DNA of 64,000 nucleotides from Sediminibacillus terrae (GCF_009602435.1 NZ_VZDQ01000021.1:62001-126000), one strand, 5' to 3'. Positions 34,704 through 44,920 are shown, counted from the first letter of the stretch. Numbers and translations are program-made. Notes: generated by a model not told the origin, from the sequence alone.

Positions 34704-35144
34704 GTGTTTGCCACTTTAGAGTTAGTAGATATTATAGATAAGTCTGAAGCACTTGGCCAAATGATTCTTCAATCCGATGTCATGGAAAAGTACCATCAGC
34801 AAAAAAGACAGCTGGAAGAGGATGATGAAGCACAAAAACTGATTGCTTCCTTCAATCGTATGAAAGAACAGTACGAAGATGTTCAGCGATTCGGAAGGTA
34901 TCATCCGGATTATAATCAAATTATGAAGGATGTCCGTGCTTCTAAAAGGGAAATGGACATGAACGAAAAAGTTGCTTCGTTTAAAATAGCTGAACGCAAT
35001 TTACAGCAATTTCTCGATGAAATAAGTGATTTGGTTGCCCATAGCGCCAGCCAGCAGGTGAAAGTTCCCAAGGACGGCGCAGCACTACAGGACAGTGGAT
35101 GCGGCTGTGGAAGTGGCGGAAGTTGTGGCTGTCAAGCTTCATAA
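34704..35144 (+). CDS. ylbF: YlbF/RicF, RNase Y specificity complex subunit
   Basis: A 146-residue helical protein. EQYEDVQRFGRYHPDYNQIM and the C-terminal Cys-rich SGCGCGSGGSCGCQAS match B. subtilis YlbF (RicF). With RicA and RicT it forms the Y-complex that binds iron-sulfur clusters and modulates RNase Y mRNA processing, affecting competence, biofilm and sporulation (family knowledge). GTG 34704 is chosen because GGAGGTG is 6 bases upstream and the protein then begins like its orthologue; the in-frame ATG 34689 is too close to the repeat side and has no ribosome site. Confidence 0.92.
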   Translation: MFATLELVDIIDKSEALGQMILQSDVMEKYHQQKRQLEEDDEAQKLIASFNRMKEQYEDVQRFGRYHPDYNQIMKDVRASKREMDMNEKVASFKIAERNLQQFLDEISDLVAHSASQQVKVPKDGAALQDSGCGCGSGGSCGCQAS

Positions 35145-35156
35145 TTATAAATGAGT

Positions 35157-35194
35157 GGCTGGACCTCTTTGCCGAAGGATAGGTCCAGCCTTTC
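35157..35194 (+). terminator. Terminator of ylbF
   Basis: GGCTGGACC pairs perfectly with GGTCCAGCC, followed by TTTCTATTTC. Confidence 0.82.
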
Positions 35195-35269
35195 TATTTC
35201 AGGGGATATTGCTGGGTGCGAAATATTCTGATAAAATGGACATAAATCAGTAATAAGCGAGGATCCTAT

Positions 35270-35545
35270 ATGAGAACAAAAAGACAAGGATTGATTGTTT
35301 GGTTCCAACATATGAAAAACATCAAACAAATCAAACGATTCGGTCATTTAATATACGTATCAAAGCAGCGAAAATACGCTGTGGTTTATGTGGACCAACT
35401 GGAAGCAGAGGAAACGGTGGATAGACTGAATAAATTGCCGTTCATATCCAAAGTGGATTTTTCATATAAACCTTACGTCAATACCGAATTCGAAAATGCC
35501 AAAATGGACAAAGCGAAAGAATACGATTATAAAATGGGTATTTAA
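35270..35545 (+). CDS. ylbG: UPF0298 family protein YlbG
   Basis: A 91-residue protein with the UPF0298 pattern: RQGLIVWFQHMKNIKQIKRF at the N-terminus, YVSKQRKYAVVYVD, and VDFSYKPYVNTEFENAK. Function is unknown. It follows ylbF as in B. subtilis but has its own terminator on each side. The ribosome site before ATG 35270 is GCGAGGA. Confidence 0.92.
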   Translation: MRTKRQGLIVWFQHMKNIKQIKRFGHLIYVSKQRKYAVVYVDQLEAEETVDRLNKLPFISKVDFSYKPYVNTEFENAKMDKAKEYDYKMGI

Positions 35546-35587
35546 AAAACATCCTGGCCGGACTCTCGGCAGGATGTTTTTTTGCGA
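35544..35587 (+). terminator. Terminator of ylbG
   Basis: AAACATCCTG pairs with CAGGATGTTT with inner pairs, then TTTTTTT. Confidence 0.9.
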
Positions 35588-35647
35588 TGATAACAGCTTT
35601 GACTTGCGAGCTTACTGTTCAATAAGCAGGATATGGACACCCTGTTG

Positions 35648-36034
35648 TTAGTGGATTTTCAGCAGACGGTTCATATGAAATATTCCGATCAGATACTGAA
35701 AATATAACGATTTTTCATGAAATTCGGCAGATGATTTGACCACTAAGGATTTAATTTCATGCCCCTGTTCGGAAGCTGCCTTTTTGAATAATTCATATCT
35801 TTTGCTCAGAGTCGTTTCCGGATCGGGGACGCCTTCCATGCAAATATAAATGGGCTGGAATTCGCCTTGTTTGGAAGGTTGCATGATGAGAGCCGGCGAA
35901 GTTACCTTCCTGCCACTTTTTTCTGTCCTGAGGGAAACGAAGTGTGTAATCCTGTCAGTCATGTTTTCCGCTAGTTCACAAAGTTCATATATATCGGCGT
36001 AACCCTCTCCAAGTTCAATTAATCGTTGAATCAT
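35648..36034 (-). CDS. DUF7147 family protein
   Basis: A 128-residue soluble protein. MIQRLIELGEGYADIYELCE at the start, then GEFQPIYICMEGVPDPE and ekslYFQYLIGIFHMNRLL match a Bacillaceae family often labelled methylthioribose kinase in databases; no kinase motif is visible, so I do not adopt that name. ATG 36034 is chosen because GAGGTGA is 5 bases upstream. Function is unknown. It sits on the minus strand between ylbG and rsmD. Confidence 0.75.
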   Translation of the reverse strand: MIQRLIELGEGYADIYELCELAENMTDRITHFVSLRTEKSGRKVTSPALIMQPSKQGEFQPIYICMEGVPDPETTLSKRYELFKKAASEQGHEIKSLVVKSSAEFHEKSLYFQYLIGIFHMNRLLKIH

Positions 36035-36108
36035 TTGTTCACCTCTCTTCCCTAATACTTTAGCATGGGAGAAAGCCATTGCAAATACCATCCTATAAGG
36101 AGAGGTCA

Positions 36109-36145
36109 TAAAAAAAGCCTGCAGATTAATCTGCAGGCCCTTTTT
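36109..36145. terminator. 22-bp perfect palindrome with A/T runs
   Basis: GCCTGCAGATT and AATCTGCAGGC form a perfect stem with AAAAAA before and CCTTTTTG after, so it can terminate in either direction. No annotated gene ends here on the plus strand other than ylbG 560 bp upstream. Confidence 0.7.
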
Positions 36146-36149
36146 GTTC

Positions 36150-36396
36150 TCTGAATAGAAAACAAAAAGGCAAAGGGAGAGGAGAAACCGGAAGAAGAAC
36201 TTATGGGGAAACGTAAGCCTTCTCCGTGTTCTGAAGCAGCCGTCAGGATAGCCAGCTGCTTCACTACGTTAGTATGGACGGATTGAAAAAATATATACAC
36301 TCTCACCGAACAATATTTTAAAGTAAGGAATATTTCCGCAGAATCCTGTTTTATGGTAGGATGGAGGTCGAATATAAAGCGAAGAGGTGGACACGG
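36150..36396 (+). ncRNA. Candidate structured leader upstream of rsmD (ylbH leader position)
   Basis: Rfam lists a putative ylbH leader upstream of this gene in Bacillus. The position fits, and a stem GAAGCAGC/GCTGCTTC (36230-36259 region) is visible, but I could not test the consensus. The strand of any RNA is uncertain. Confidence 0.35.
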
Positions 36397-37439
<1,043 letters not shown>

Positions 37440-37447
37440 GTGAAAGT

Positions 37448-37492
37448 GGCTGTGCCATCGCCGAACAGGCAAAAAGATATGTGACACAGCCT
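37448..37492 (+). terminator. Terminator of rsmD-coaD
   Basis: GGCTGTG pairs with CACAGCC across a long loop. A stretch before and TTTCC after; weak, possibly shared with convergent ylbJ. Confidence 0.6.
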
Positions 37493-37512
37493 TTCCGATA
37501 CATTTCACTTTG

Positions 37513-38715
37513 TCAACGAATTAGCCGTCTAAGCAGGATCAGTGCTCCGCATGCCAGGGACAACAGGGTGATCAACGGTCCGTATTGTTGAAGCGGTTCA
37601 AAGGCAAGGAGCCAGTCCTGGCCGTTTGAGGCTGCGAAAACAGGAATGCCGGATCCTGAAGAGGAAGCCAATTGGTCTAGGTACAGAGGCTTGAATAAAA
37701 AGATGGCCAGCGTGCTGGCAAAAATACCATGCAGGATTCTGGCAAAGAAATATGGTGTGAAGCGAATGTCACTTTCGGCAAGTATGCTTGCGACTTGCGC
37801 CTGAACCGAAAATCCATTGAATGCCAGGATAAAACTCACTACAATGACCGCTGGCAGCATGTTTGGCAAATTCGTACCCGAAATCATTTGGGCACCGAGG
37901 GTGATTTCGAACAGTCCTGAAAAAAACGGAAGTGCCAGTTCTCCTGGAATGCCAACCATTGTGAAACCCAGGGAAATACTGGCTGCAAGGATTTTAGAGA
38001 TGCCGATCAAGAATATCAGTTTATTGAACACGGAAAACATGATGATGAATCCACCTATCATCAATAATGTTTGAATGGATTGGATGACGGCATCACCGAA
38101 TATTTTCCCGAATGGACGAGAGTCCTGCAGTCTTGTACGGTGAAGTGCCTGCAAAGCATAGAATATGGATACACGTTGTTTTTCTTCTCCCCGCTCTTGC
38201 TTGTCACGGCCGTAAAAACGCATGCAGAGCCCGACAAGTGTATTCCCCCCGTAATGGCATACTGCCAGTAAAATCCCCAATTGGGCATCATGAAAAAAAC
38301 CGACAGAAACGGCTCCAAAGATGAATAAAGGGTTTGAAGCATTCGTAAAGGAGACGAGTCGCTCTGCTTCTGTCTTTGTCAATTGTTCTTCCTGCCGGAG
38401 TCGCGTGGTAAGTTTAGCTCCGGATGGATAACCGCTGGCCATCCCCATTGCCCAGACGAAACTTCCGGACCCTGGTACATTGAAAAGTGGACGCATGATG
38501 GGTTCACACAGAACACCGATGAAACGGACAACCCCAAACCCGATTAATAGCTCTGCAGTGATAAAGAAAGGAAGCAGAGAAGGAAACACAATTTCCCACC
38601 ACATGTTCAGTCCCCGTATACTTGCTTCCAGTGTCTGATCTGGAAAAGTAATTAGTGCAGCTGCGAGGAACAAAGCTGTTCCGGCAAACAAAATCGATTT
38701 TATTTTAGATTTCAA
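37513..38715 (-). CDS. ylbJ: Sporulation integral membrane protein YlbJ
   Basis: A 400-residue membrane protein with about nine hydrophobic segments and two nucleoside-recognition (Gate) type repeats: GMASGYPSGAKLTTRL in the first half and AFNGFSVQAQVASILAE in the second. YlbJ is made in the mother cell during sporulation and affects spore resistance (family knowledge); transport substrate is unknown. TTG 38715 follows GGGAGG at suitable distance. It is convergent to coaD and divergent from ylbK. Confidence 0.9.
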   Translation of the reverse strand: MKSKIKSILFAGTALFLAAALITFPDQTLEASIRGLNMWWEIVFPSLLPFFITAELLIGFGVVRFIGVLCEPIMRPLFNVPGSGSFVWAMGMASGYPSGAKLTTRLRQEEQLTKTEAERLVSFTNASNPLFIFGAVSVGFFHDAQLGILLAVCHYGGNTLVGLCMRFYGRDKQERGEEKQRVSIFYALQALHRTRLQDSRPFGKIFGDAVIQSIQTLLMIGGFIIMFSVFNKLIFLIGISKILAASISLGFTMVGIPGELALPFFSGLFEITLGAQMISGTNLPNMLPAVIVVSFILAFNGFSVQAQVASILAESDIRFTPYFFARILHGIFASTLAIFLFKPLYLDQLASSSGSGIPVFAASNGQDWLLAFEPLQQYGPLITLLSLACGALILLRRLIR

Positions 38716-38889
38716 TACCCCGGCCTCCCAGTTGGTGAGCTTACCACATTTCTGTACTTCTATTAGGGGAAATAGTAGAATATGAATAGCTCCTATAGTA
38801 CAAGCAATCCTTTAACAATATACGCTCATAGTTCTTGGTTTTATGCCATAATATAGGTAAAAACATTCAGGTTAAAGGGGCGTTGCAGG

Positions 38890-39675
38890 GTGGATCCGTC
38901 TATAGGATTGGCGTTGGGTTCTGGAGGGGCGAGAGGATTCGCCCACTTGGGTGTTTTAAAAGCATTGACTGACAAAGGGATTGCGATTGATTGTATAGCA
39001 GGAAGCAGTATGGGCGCACTGGTAGGTGCATTGTATGCATCTGGTCAGAGACTGGAAAGCTTGTATCAGCTTGCCCGGACTTTTAAAAGAAAGTACTTTT
39101 TGGATTTCACGCTTCCGAATATGGGTTTTTTGCAAGGGGACCGAATCAAGGAATATATCCGTTTGTTTACCTTTGATAAAAATCTGGAACAATTCGATAT
39201 ACCGATCGGTATAACCGCGACAAATTTATTCGATGGAAGTAAAAAAGTGTTTACAAAAGGAAATGCAGCAGATGCTGTCAGGGCGAGTATATCGATACCA
39301 GGCATATTCGTTCCGGTAAAAATAAACGGGCAGTTATTTGTTGACGGGGGAGTGGTTGATCGTGTGCCGGTCTCGGTTGCCAAACAGCTGGGAGCGGATG
39401 TCGTGATCGGCGTCGATTGTGCTCATTTTACGGTTAATACCGAGGTGGAATCCATTTATGATGTCATTATTCAAAGTATCGATATAATGCAGGATGAGCT
39501 GGTCAACGCAACGGGTGCTCAAGCAGATATTCTGTTGAAACCGGACGTATCTGCCTATAGCTCCCGTGCATTCAAAGATATTGAAGCGATAGTCGATGAA
39601 GGAGAGCGGGAGACACTGCGCAAAATGCCGGAGATTGTCCGCAGCATCGAAGATTGGAAGGAGAAAAAGGGATGA
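38890..39675 (+). CDS. ylbK: Patatin-like phospholipase YlbK
   Basis: A 261-residue patatin-family hydrolase. The oxyanion-hole motif GSGGARGFAHLG (10-21), nucleophile elbow GSSMG with Ser40, and catalytic Asp152 in VDGGVVDRVPV form the Ser-Asp dyad. It probably hydrolyses acyl lipids; the substrate is unknown. GTG 38890 is preceded by AAAGGGGCG. It overlaps ylbL by 4 bases. Confidence 0.92.
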   Translation: MDPSIGLALGSGGARGFAHLGVLKALTDKGIAIDCIAGSSMGALVGALYASGQRLESLYQLARTFKRKYFLDFTLPNMGFLQGDRIKEYIRLFTFDKNLEQFDIPIGITATNLFDGSKKVFTKGNAADAVRASISIPGIFVPVKINGQLFVDGGVVDRVPVSVAKQLGADVVIGVDCAHFTVNTEVESIYDVIIQSIDIMQDELVNATGAQADILLKPDVSAYSSRAFKDIEAIVDEGERETLRKMPEIVRSIEDWKEKKG

Positions 39676-40688
39676 AATTCAATAAAAAAACTCTGATTCC
39701 CGCAATCATTGTAATAATCATTGCGGCTTTTTTGGTTAGCTACCGGTTACCGTATTATATATATAAACCGGGCGGAGCCGATGCATTGAACCCAATTGTA
39801 GAAGTAGCCGGCGGGTTCGAAAGTGAAGGCGATATGCATTTGGTGACTATCAGGGGAGGACAAGCAACCCCGTTACAATACTTATGGGCTTCCATACGTC
39901 CCCACCAGGATATTGAACCGATTGACGAAGTGTTTCCTGAAGGAATTTCACAGGATGAGTACTTTCAGGCCCAGCTGCAGATGATGGAAAGCTCACAGGA
40001 AGCTTCCACGGTTGTTGCTTATCAAGCGGCCGGCAAACAAATAGATATTGAATACGAAGGTGTCTATGTAGTGGCGGTGATTGAAGGGATGCCTGCAGAA
40101 GGTAAGCTTAAAGCAGGAGACAAAATTGTTGAAATGGACGGCCGCAGACTTGAATCATCGGAAGAATTGATCGATTATGTATCAAGTAAAAAAGCCGGTG
40201 ACCAAATAGAAGTCACAGTGGAAAGAGAAGAAGAAACCGTCAAAAAAACGATTGAATTGGAAGAATTTCCAGGACAGGAAAAGATAGGAGTCGGTATTCA
40301 ATTAGTTACCAACCGCAATGTAGAAGTAGAGCCGGAGCTTAAGTTTGCGAGCGGTAATATTGGCGGCCCGAGTGCTGGTTTGATGTTCAGTTTGGAAATT
40401 TACGACCAACTGACGGAAGACGATTTGACGAAAGGCCATCAAATCGCGGGTACAGGAGAAATTAATTATGAAGGGAAAGTAGGCCGTATTGGCGGTATAG
40501 ACAAAAAAGTAATAGCTGCAGACAAGGAAGGCTGTGAAGTATTTTTCGCTCCAAATGAAGAGGGGGCGGAAGACTCCAATTATAAGGTTGCTGCAAAAAC
40601 AGCAGAGGAGATTGGAACGGATATGGAGATTGTGCCTGTCGATACGTTTGAGGATGCATTGAACTATCTCGAGGAAATGGATGGCTAA
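39672..40688 (+). CDS. ylbL: Membrane-anchored PDZ/Lon-like protease YlbL (DdcP)
   Basis: A 338-residue protein with one N-terminal membrane segment (about 8-27), a PDZ domain (about 115-190, GVYVVAVIEGMPAEGKLKAGD) and a Lon-type S16 protease domain with catalytic Ser234 in GGPSAGLM and Lys279 in GRIGGIDKK. In B. subtilis YlbL (DdcP) degrades the division inhibitor YneA after DNA damage. ATG 39672 is used since GGAAGGAG is about 9 bases upstream and ATGA overlaps the ylbK stop; the in-frame TTG 39654 lacks a site. Confidence 0.93.
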   Translation: MKFNKKTLIPAIIVIIIAAFLVSYRLPYYIYKPGGADALNPIVEVAGGFESEGDMHLVTIRGGQATPLQYLWASIRPHQDIEPIDEVFPEGISQDEYFQAQLQMMESSQEASTVVAYQAAGKQIDIEYEGVYVVAVIEGMPAEGKLKAGDKIVEMDGRRLESSEELIDYVSSKKAGDQIEVTVEREEETVKKTIELEEFPGQEKIGVGIQLVTNRNVEVEPELKFASGNIGGPSAGLMFSLEIYDQLTEDDLTKGHQIAGTGEINYEGKVGRIGGIDKKVIAADKEGCEVFFAPNEEGAEDSNYKVAAKTAEEIGTDMEIVPVDTFEDALNYLEEMDG

Positions 40689-40735
40689 ACGGCTGTCACG
40701 ATTAAAAGAGCCGGAAAAAACATGAAAGTAAAGCA

Positions 40736-40786
40736 AAAACCGAACGATGTTCGAAATGTAATCATTCGAACCCGTTCGGTTTTTTG
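40736..40786 (+). terminator. Terminator of ylbKL
   Basis: AAAAACCGAACG pairs with CGTTCGGTTTTT. A second internal TTCGAA/TTCGAA pairing lies in the loop. T run after. Confidence 0.9.
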
Positions 40787-40845
40787 ATTTAGCCTCTCCA
40801 GTTCGTTGCTTATAAAGGAAAGAATGTATCAATGTCAGTAGATGT

Positions 40846-41030
40846 CCGGCTCCAGCGCCTACCACCTTGAGGTCTCAAGCAAAGCCTTTTTGTGGAAAAG
40901 AAATTTCGATGCGATGCTCGCCTTAAGTCTGCGGACGCCCGCACGATGTGTTTCATGCAGGCGTTTCCCCAGGAAGGACGTGGCGAATGCAGCCTGTACT
41001 CTTTTAAAGACGTTTGCGCTTTTCTAAAGC
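40846..41030 (+). repeat. Dispersed intergenic repeat (GCTCCAGCG type), copy 2
   Basis: It begins GTCCGGCTCCAGCGCCTACC and ends GACGTTTGCGCTTTTC, with GCAGGCGTTTCCCCAGGA inside. It shares this order with 26066-26212. It lies between convergent ylbL and tmcAL. Confidence 0.55.
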
Positions 41031-41080
41031 GAGTCTACGTTCTGCCATTAGAGTTTTCAAGATGGTACTAAATCGGACTT

Positions 41081-42301
41081 TTATTCATTGGCTGCTATGT
41101 AAGGAGAGACCAATTCCTGTCGGCGCAGCTTACTTCTTGTATCGTTACTGGAGACACTGTAATAGGCGTTTGAAGCTTTTTCATCTATCGCGGCAAGCTG
41201 GGTCTTCTGCTTCTTTAACTGAGAAACCAGCGGAACGCCGATTTCTTTTCGTTTATGGTTCAAGTAAGCCCGTCCCGTTTCATTCATTGCCAATATCCGA
41301 AGATGCGGGACGTGGTCCGTGTTTAACAAAGGCTGAATCGTTTGTTTTTGATTATTAAGCAACAAGTGAACGAAGATCCGTTGCAATCTTGTCCAAGTGT
41401 ATCGTTTTGTTTTTAGTGCTCTCATCCACTCGACAAAGCTATCTGCTTTGGCAGCAGTTTCTTTCAACCGATATTCCAAGCCCTCCTCGACACCGTGGAT
41501 TTGTCGTATTTCTTCAGCCTGCATGGTAAGGATGCGGTATTGAAGGAGATCGAAGTAATCTTGCCAATTATGCCACAAACCGGCTTCCTGCTTGTAGTCC
41601 AGCAGGATTTGCCGCACTGGCTCGGGCAGCGTTTTTTTGACTGTTTCCGTAATCGCCTGATGCTGATGCAGCTCGTTTCTTATGCTGGTTGCGCTTGCGA
41701 TGGAATGGTTGATTTCCGGATCGTGATAATCGTTGTGCACACGTTTGATCGTTAATGCATCCATGGATAAATCATATTCTTTGATTGCTTTCACATAGCT
41801 GTAACCAAGGATATTGTTCGGCCGGGACAAGTCGATCGTTCCCGAATGCAATCCGATTGCCTGGTAAGCAGACCTGCTTGCCTCGGGAAAAGAGAGCCCC
41901 TCTGTTAACGACCGCTTTAGTTGCTGGTCATATTTCTTCCTGTTTTGGCTGAAACGGTCATACGCCTGGATAAAAGGGTCGATTTCACCATGTTCGCTTC
42001 CGAAACAAACAGATTCGACCTTCAATTCCTCCAAAGTAAGCAAAGCTCCTTTTGCAAATAAATCGCTGTTTTGCACAGCGAATACTGCTGGTAACTCGAT
42101 GACAAGATCGACACCGCACTGAACTGCTGCTTTTGCACGGTGAAACTTGTCGATTATTGCCGGCTCGCCCCGCTGCAAAAAATTACCACTCATAACAGCC
42201 ACTATGCAGTCGGCTGCGGTTTTTTTCCGCGACTTTTGCAAATGATAGAGATGTCCAAAGTGAAACGGATTGTATTCCACTATCAGTCCACAAGCGTTCA
42301 T
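41081..42301 (-). CDS. tmcAL: tRNA(Met) cytidine acetate ligase
   Basis: A 406-residue nucleotidyltransferase-fold enzyme (YlbM). It makes N4-acetylcytidine at the wobble base of elongator tRNA-Met using acetate and ATP. The N-terminal CGLIVEYNPFHFGHLYHLQ holds the HxGH-like ATP site, with MSGNFLQRGEPAIIDKF, SVCFGSEHG and SRPNNILGYSYVKA following. ATG 42301 is preferred because AGGGAG lies 9 bases upstream; in-frame TTG 42310 abuts that site. It is divergent from ylbN. Confidence 0.93.
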   Translation of the reverse strand: MNACGLIVEYNPFHFGHLYHLQKSRKKTAADCIVAVMSGNFLQRGEPAIIDKFHRAKAAVQCGVDLVIELPAVFAVQNSDLFAKGALLTLEELKVESVCFGSEHGEIDPFIQAYDRFSQNRKKYDQQLKRSLTEGLSFPEASRSAYQAIGLHSGTIDLSRPNNILGYSYVKAIKEYDLSMDALTIKRVHNDYHDPEINHSIASATSIRNELHQHQAITETVKKTLPEPVRQILLDYKQEAGLWHNWQDYFDLLQYRILTMQAEEIRQIHGVEEGLEYRLKETAAKADSFVEWMRALKTKRYTWTRLQRIFVHLLLNNQKQTIQPLLNTDHVPHLRILAMNETGRAYLNHKRKEIGVPLVSQLKKQKTQLAAIDEKASNAYYSVSSNDTRSKLRRQELVSPYIAANE

Positions 42302-42462
42302 GCGATCCAACTCCCTGTTAATGGTTTGTTTTCATTTTACCAAATCAATTGTCCCTCTGCAGTTTAATTTGGTTGTCAAAGGAGAATATGTTAGTATACT
42401 AGAATATGATTTTCTTGCATGTGTTTGATTTGGAATAAAATAAGCTCTGTAAAGAAAAAATA

Positions 42463-42491
42463 TTGACAAATGCCAGAATACCTTTTAAAAT
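42463..42491 (+). promoter_or_regulatory. Strong sigma-A promoter of ylbN-rpmF
   Basis: TTGACA, 17 bp, TAAAAT, 28 bases before the ylbN start. A second good pair, TTGTCA-16-TATACT, lies upstream at 42373-42400. Confidence 0.82.
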
Positions 42492-42518
42492 ATTTTTTGT
42501 TGCCTTGAGGTGATATCA

Positions 42519-43049
42519 ATGAAATTTTCTCTTCAAAAGTTGAAGATGGCCGGGACGGAAGGCTATTCATTTGAAGACCATGTAGATATTTCTGAAATAG
42601 AAGAAATGAACAATGATATTCGGAAAATTGATCCTGTATTGGTCAAGGGTCGAGCAACCACACAGGGGAACGAAATTACCTTTCATTTTTCGATTGACGG
42701 AGAAATGATTCTTCCTTGCGCCAGAACTTTAGTGGATGTTCCTTATCCATTTCACATTGATGCTTTGGAAGTTTTTTCTGCATCACCATATTACCAAGAA
42801 GAGGATGAATCAGAAATTCATCCTGTTGATGGAGAAATGCTTGACTTAAACCCTTATATAAAGGAAAATGTTTTATTGGAAGTACCATTCCGTGTATTTT
42901 CCGATGATCCGAAGGTGCAGGAAAATGCTCTGACGGAAGGGGAAGGCTGGGAATTGCAAACCGAGGGTAAATCGGAAGAAAAAGTCGACCCGCGTCTGGA
43001 AAAACTGCAATCATTGCTGAACAAAAATGATCAAGAAGAAAATCGCTGA
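42519..43049 (+). CDS. ylbN: YceD family (DUF177) protein YlbN
   Basis: A 176-residue acidic protein. ATTQGNEITFHFSIDGEMIL, CARTLVDVPYPF and the late DPRLEKLQSLLNK match the YceD/DUF177 family, which is linked with 23S rRNA accumulation and is almost always paired with rpmF, as here. ATG 42519 is chosen because GAGGTGA is 5 bases upstream; the in-frame GTG 42510 lies inside that site. Confidence 0.92.
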   Translation: MKFSLQKLKMAGTEGYSFEDHVDISEIEEMNNDIRKIDPVLVKGRATTQGNEITFHFSIDGEMILPCARTLVDVPYPFHIDALEVFSASPYYQEEDESEIHPVDGEMLDLNPYIKENVLLEVPFRVFSDDPKVQENALTEGEGWELQTEGKSEEKVDPRLEKLQSLLNKNDQEENR

Positions 43050-43163
43050 AGATAGCTTTTCAGCTTCATCTTTGCCTTATTACGATGAGCGGAAAAATAG
43101 TGTTTCTATTTTTTCTTCCAGATAAGGAATGATTTTCGTTACTAGTTGAAGGAGGTGTAAGAC

Positions 43164-43337
43164 ATGGCAGTACCAAAAAGAAGAACTTCTAAAAAAGTCA
43201 AAAACCAACGCCGTACGCATAAAAAACTGCATGTACCGGGTATGATTGAGTGCTCTAACTGTGGTGAATACACAAAACCGCACCATGTTTGCAAAAATTG
43301 CGGACATTATGACGGAAAACAAGTGGTTGAGCAATAA
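43164..43337 (+). CDS. rpmF: 50S ribosomal protein L32
   Basis: A 57-residue basic ribosomal protein, too short for most length cut-offs. The N-terminal [20 protein letters not shown] and the zinc-binding pairs ECSNC and CKNC (the Cys-plus form of L32) are present. ATG 43164 is preceded by a strong AAGGAGGTG. It is co-transcribed with ylbN. Confidence 0.97.
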   Translation: MAVPKRRTSKKVKNQRRTHKKLHVPGMIECSNCGEYTKPHHVCKNCGHYDGKQVVEQ

Positions 43338-43363
43338 TATCATCAATAGGCGCCATTATAAGG

Positions 43364-43414
43364 GAATCACCTTTTGAACTAGCTATACGGCAGTTTGAAA
43401 GGTGATTTTTTTTT
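43364..43414 (+). terminator. Terminator of ylbN-rpmF
   Basis: AATCACCTTT pairs perfectly with AAAGGTGATT, then TTTTTTT. Confidence 0.92.
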
Positions 43415-43640
43415 GGGTATTAATCGTGAACCATTGTGTGGCAAAAGACCGTCACTTCGAGGCTTTTCTTCAAAGGGGTTTCCGTAATCACGGGCAAAAG
43501 TGTTTCTATAGGGGATGCCTTTGAGCATACAGCGTAGGTAGTGGCCTTTTGTCATCAAAGAAAAATAGAACGGACAATTTTATTCTATCATTCCTATCTA
43601 TTGCATACATTGATAGCAAACCGTATACAGGAGGGATGAT

Positions 43641-44126
43641 ATGAACAATACGAGACAGGACGCTTGGAGTCAGGATGAAGATGTCCTGCTTGCCGAGACT
43701 GTTCTTCGTTATATTAGGGAAGGGAAGACTCAACTCGAAGCTTTCAAGGAAGTTGCCAATCGTTTATCCAGAACCCCGGCTGCTTGCGGCTTCCGTTGGA
43801 ATGCATCGGTAAGAAAACAGTATCAGCAGGCCATCCAGCTTGCAAAACAAGAGAGAAAGCAGGCGGATCATTTTCCTGTCTATCAACCGGAATTAAAAAA
43901 CACTGGCAAGGATTCCGGCTTCGAAGCCGCCATTTCCATGCTGGAAAAGCTCCGGCACAATTATGAATCAGCCAACAAGCAATCAATTGATACAGAAATT
44001 CAGCAGCTTAAATCAGAAAATGATCAATTGAAAGAACGACTGAAAAAATATCAGGATGCTTGGAATGAAATTGGTGATATATGGAAAAGGGTGGAAAACC
44101 CGGAGGGGAAACGACAGGTTAATTAG
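43641..44126 (+). CDS. ylbO: RsfA-family sporulation transcription factor YlbO
   Basis: A 161-residue DNA-binding protein. The N-terminal Myb/SANT-like helix-turn-helix (about 5-60) has [19 protein letters not shown] and [18 protein letters not shown]. The C-terminal half is a coiled coil ([18 protein letters not shown]). RsfA-family proteins tune sigma-F- and sigma-E-dependent genes in sporulation; YlbO is the paralogue at this place in B. subtilis. CATACATT at about 43605-43612 resembles a sigma-E -10, without a clear -35. RBS CAGGAGGGA. Confidence 0.88.
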   Translation: MNNTRQDAWSQDEDVLLAETVLRYIREGKTQLEAFKEVANRLSRTPAACGFRWNASVRKQYQQAIQLAKQERKQADHFPVYQPELKNTGKDSGFEAAISMLEKLRHNYESANKQSIDTEIQQLKSENDQLKERLKKYQDAWNEIGDIWKRVENPEGKRQVN

Positions 44127-44145
44127 AAGTTCAAAGAAGTTTAAA

Positions 44146-44198
44146 AGAGCCGTCTTCAAGAGTCTGCCACAGGCAGTACTCAATCAGGACGGCTTTAT
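44146..44198. terminator. Bidirectional terminator between ylbO and ylbP
   Basis: AGCCGTC pairs with GACGGCT, enclosing CTGCC/GGCAG; TTTATC on the right. Confidence 0.72.
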
Positions 44199-44207
44199 CA
44201 TTGTGCT

Positions 44208-44687
44208 TCATGAAACACTTTGCTCGGATACACCTTCAGGAGTCCAAATTAATGGATTTTCTCCCAGGTCTCTTTCCATATTATATTTTGCTTTCTGAAA
44301 GCCCATCTTCTCCCAGAAACCATGAGAATTGATTCTGGGGTTCGTTTTAATCGGCAGTTGATATTCTTTTGCGAAATCGACCAGTCGTCTCCCGTATCCT
44401 CGTCCCTGGTAATCGGGCAATACTTCCAGCTTCCACAATTCAAGATAATCCTGCGGGGGAGTAAAGTACTGATCATATTTTGCATTTACTTTATACAGGC
44501 TCATCCTGGCAACTAAAGCGTTTCCATAATAAATGCCGAAAAAAGGAGATTCGCTGTCATTTTCAATAATGTTGCTTTCTAAATCCTCGAGCATGGAAAG
44601 TTCCTGGTTTCCATACTCTTTAAAACGCTTGAACTTTTCGAGCGTCTTGTAATTGACCAAGAGTCTTTCTACCTTGACTTGATGCAT
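44208..44687 (-). CDS. ylbP: GNAT acetyltransferase YlbP
   Basis: A 160-residue protein, equal in length to B. subtilis YlbP. VERLLVNYKTLEKFKRFKEY, QELSMLEDLESNIIENDSES and LELWKLEVLPDYQGRGYGRRLVD (acetyl-CoA loop) match. The substrate is unknown. ATG 44687 is chosen because GAAAGGGG is 8 bases upstream; the frame is open further to 44789 but without a ribosome site. A TATAAT reads on the minus strand at 44799-44794. Confidence 0.9.
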   Translation of the reverse strand: MHQVKVERLLVNYKTLEKFKRFKEYGNQELSMLEDLESNIIENDSESPFFGIYYGNALVARMSLYKVNAKYDQYFTPPQDYLELWKLEVLPDYQGRGYGRRLVDFAKEYQLPIKTNPRINSHGFWEKMGFQKAKYNMERDLGENPLIWTPEGVSEQSVS

Positions 44688-44920
44688 TCCCATTTCCCCT
44701 TTCCTGCTATTGAACTGGCTGCACCCAATTCCCTTTAAGAAGCTTACCGTTACAGTTGGAAAGCCTTCTTGATATCTTATCGCTTCCACCTTTATTATAG
44801 TATAAAAGTTTTCAGAATGAAACGAATTGTATTAATTTACTGGTAAGCGGAAAAGTATTGCAGATATTTTGCGCATTCTCTGCTACAATCCTATTAGTTG
44901 GATTTATTGGAGGTAACCAA

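Noticed and set aside
35648-36034. Database-style label methylthioribose kinase for the DUF7147 gene
   Set aside because: At 128 residues, with no kinase nucleotide-binding or catalytic motif, the name is not supported by the sequence.
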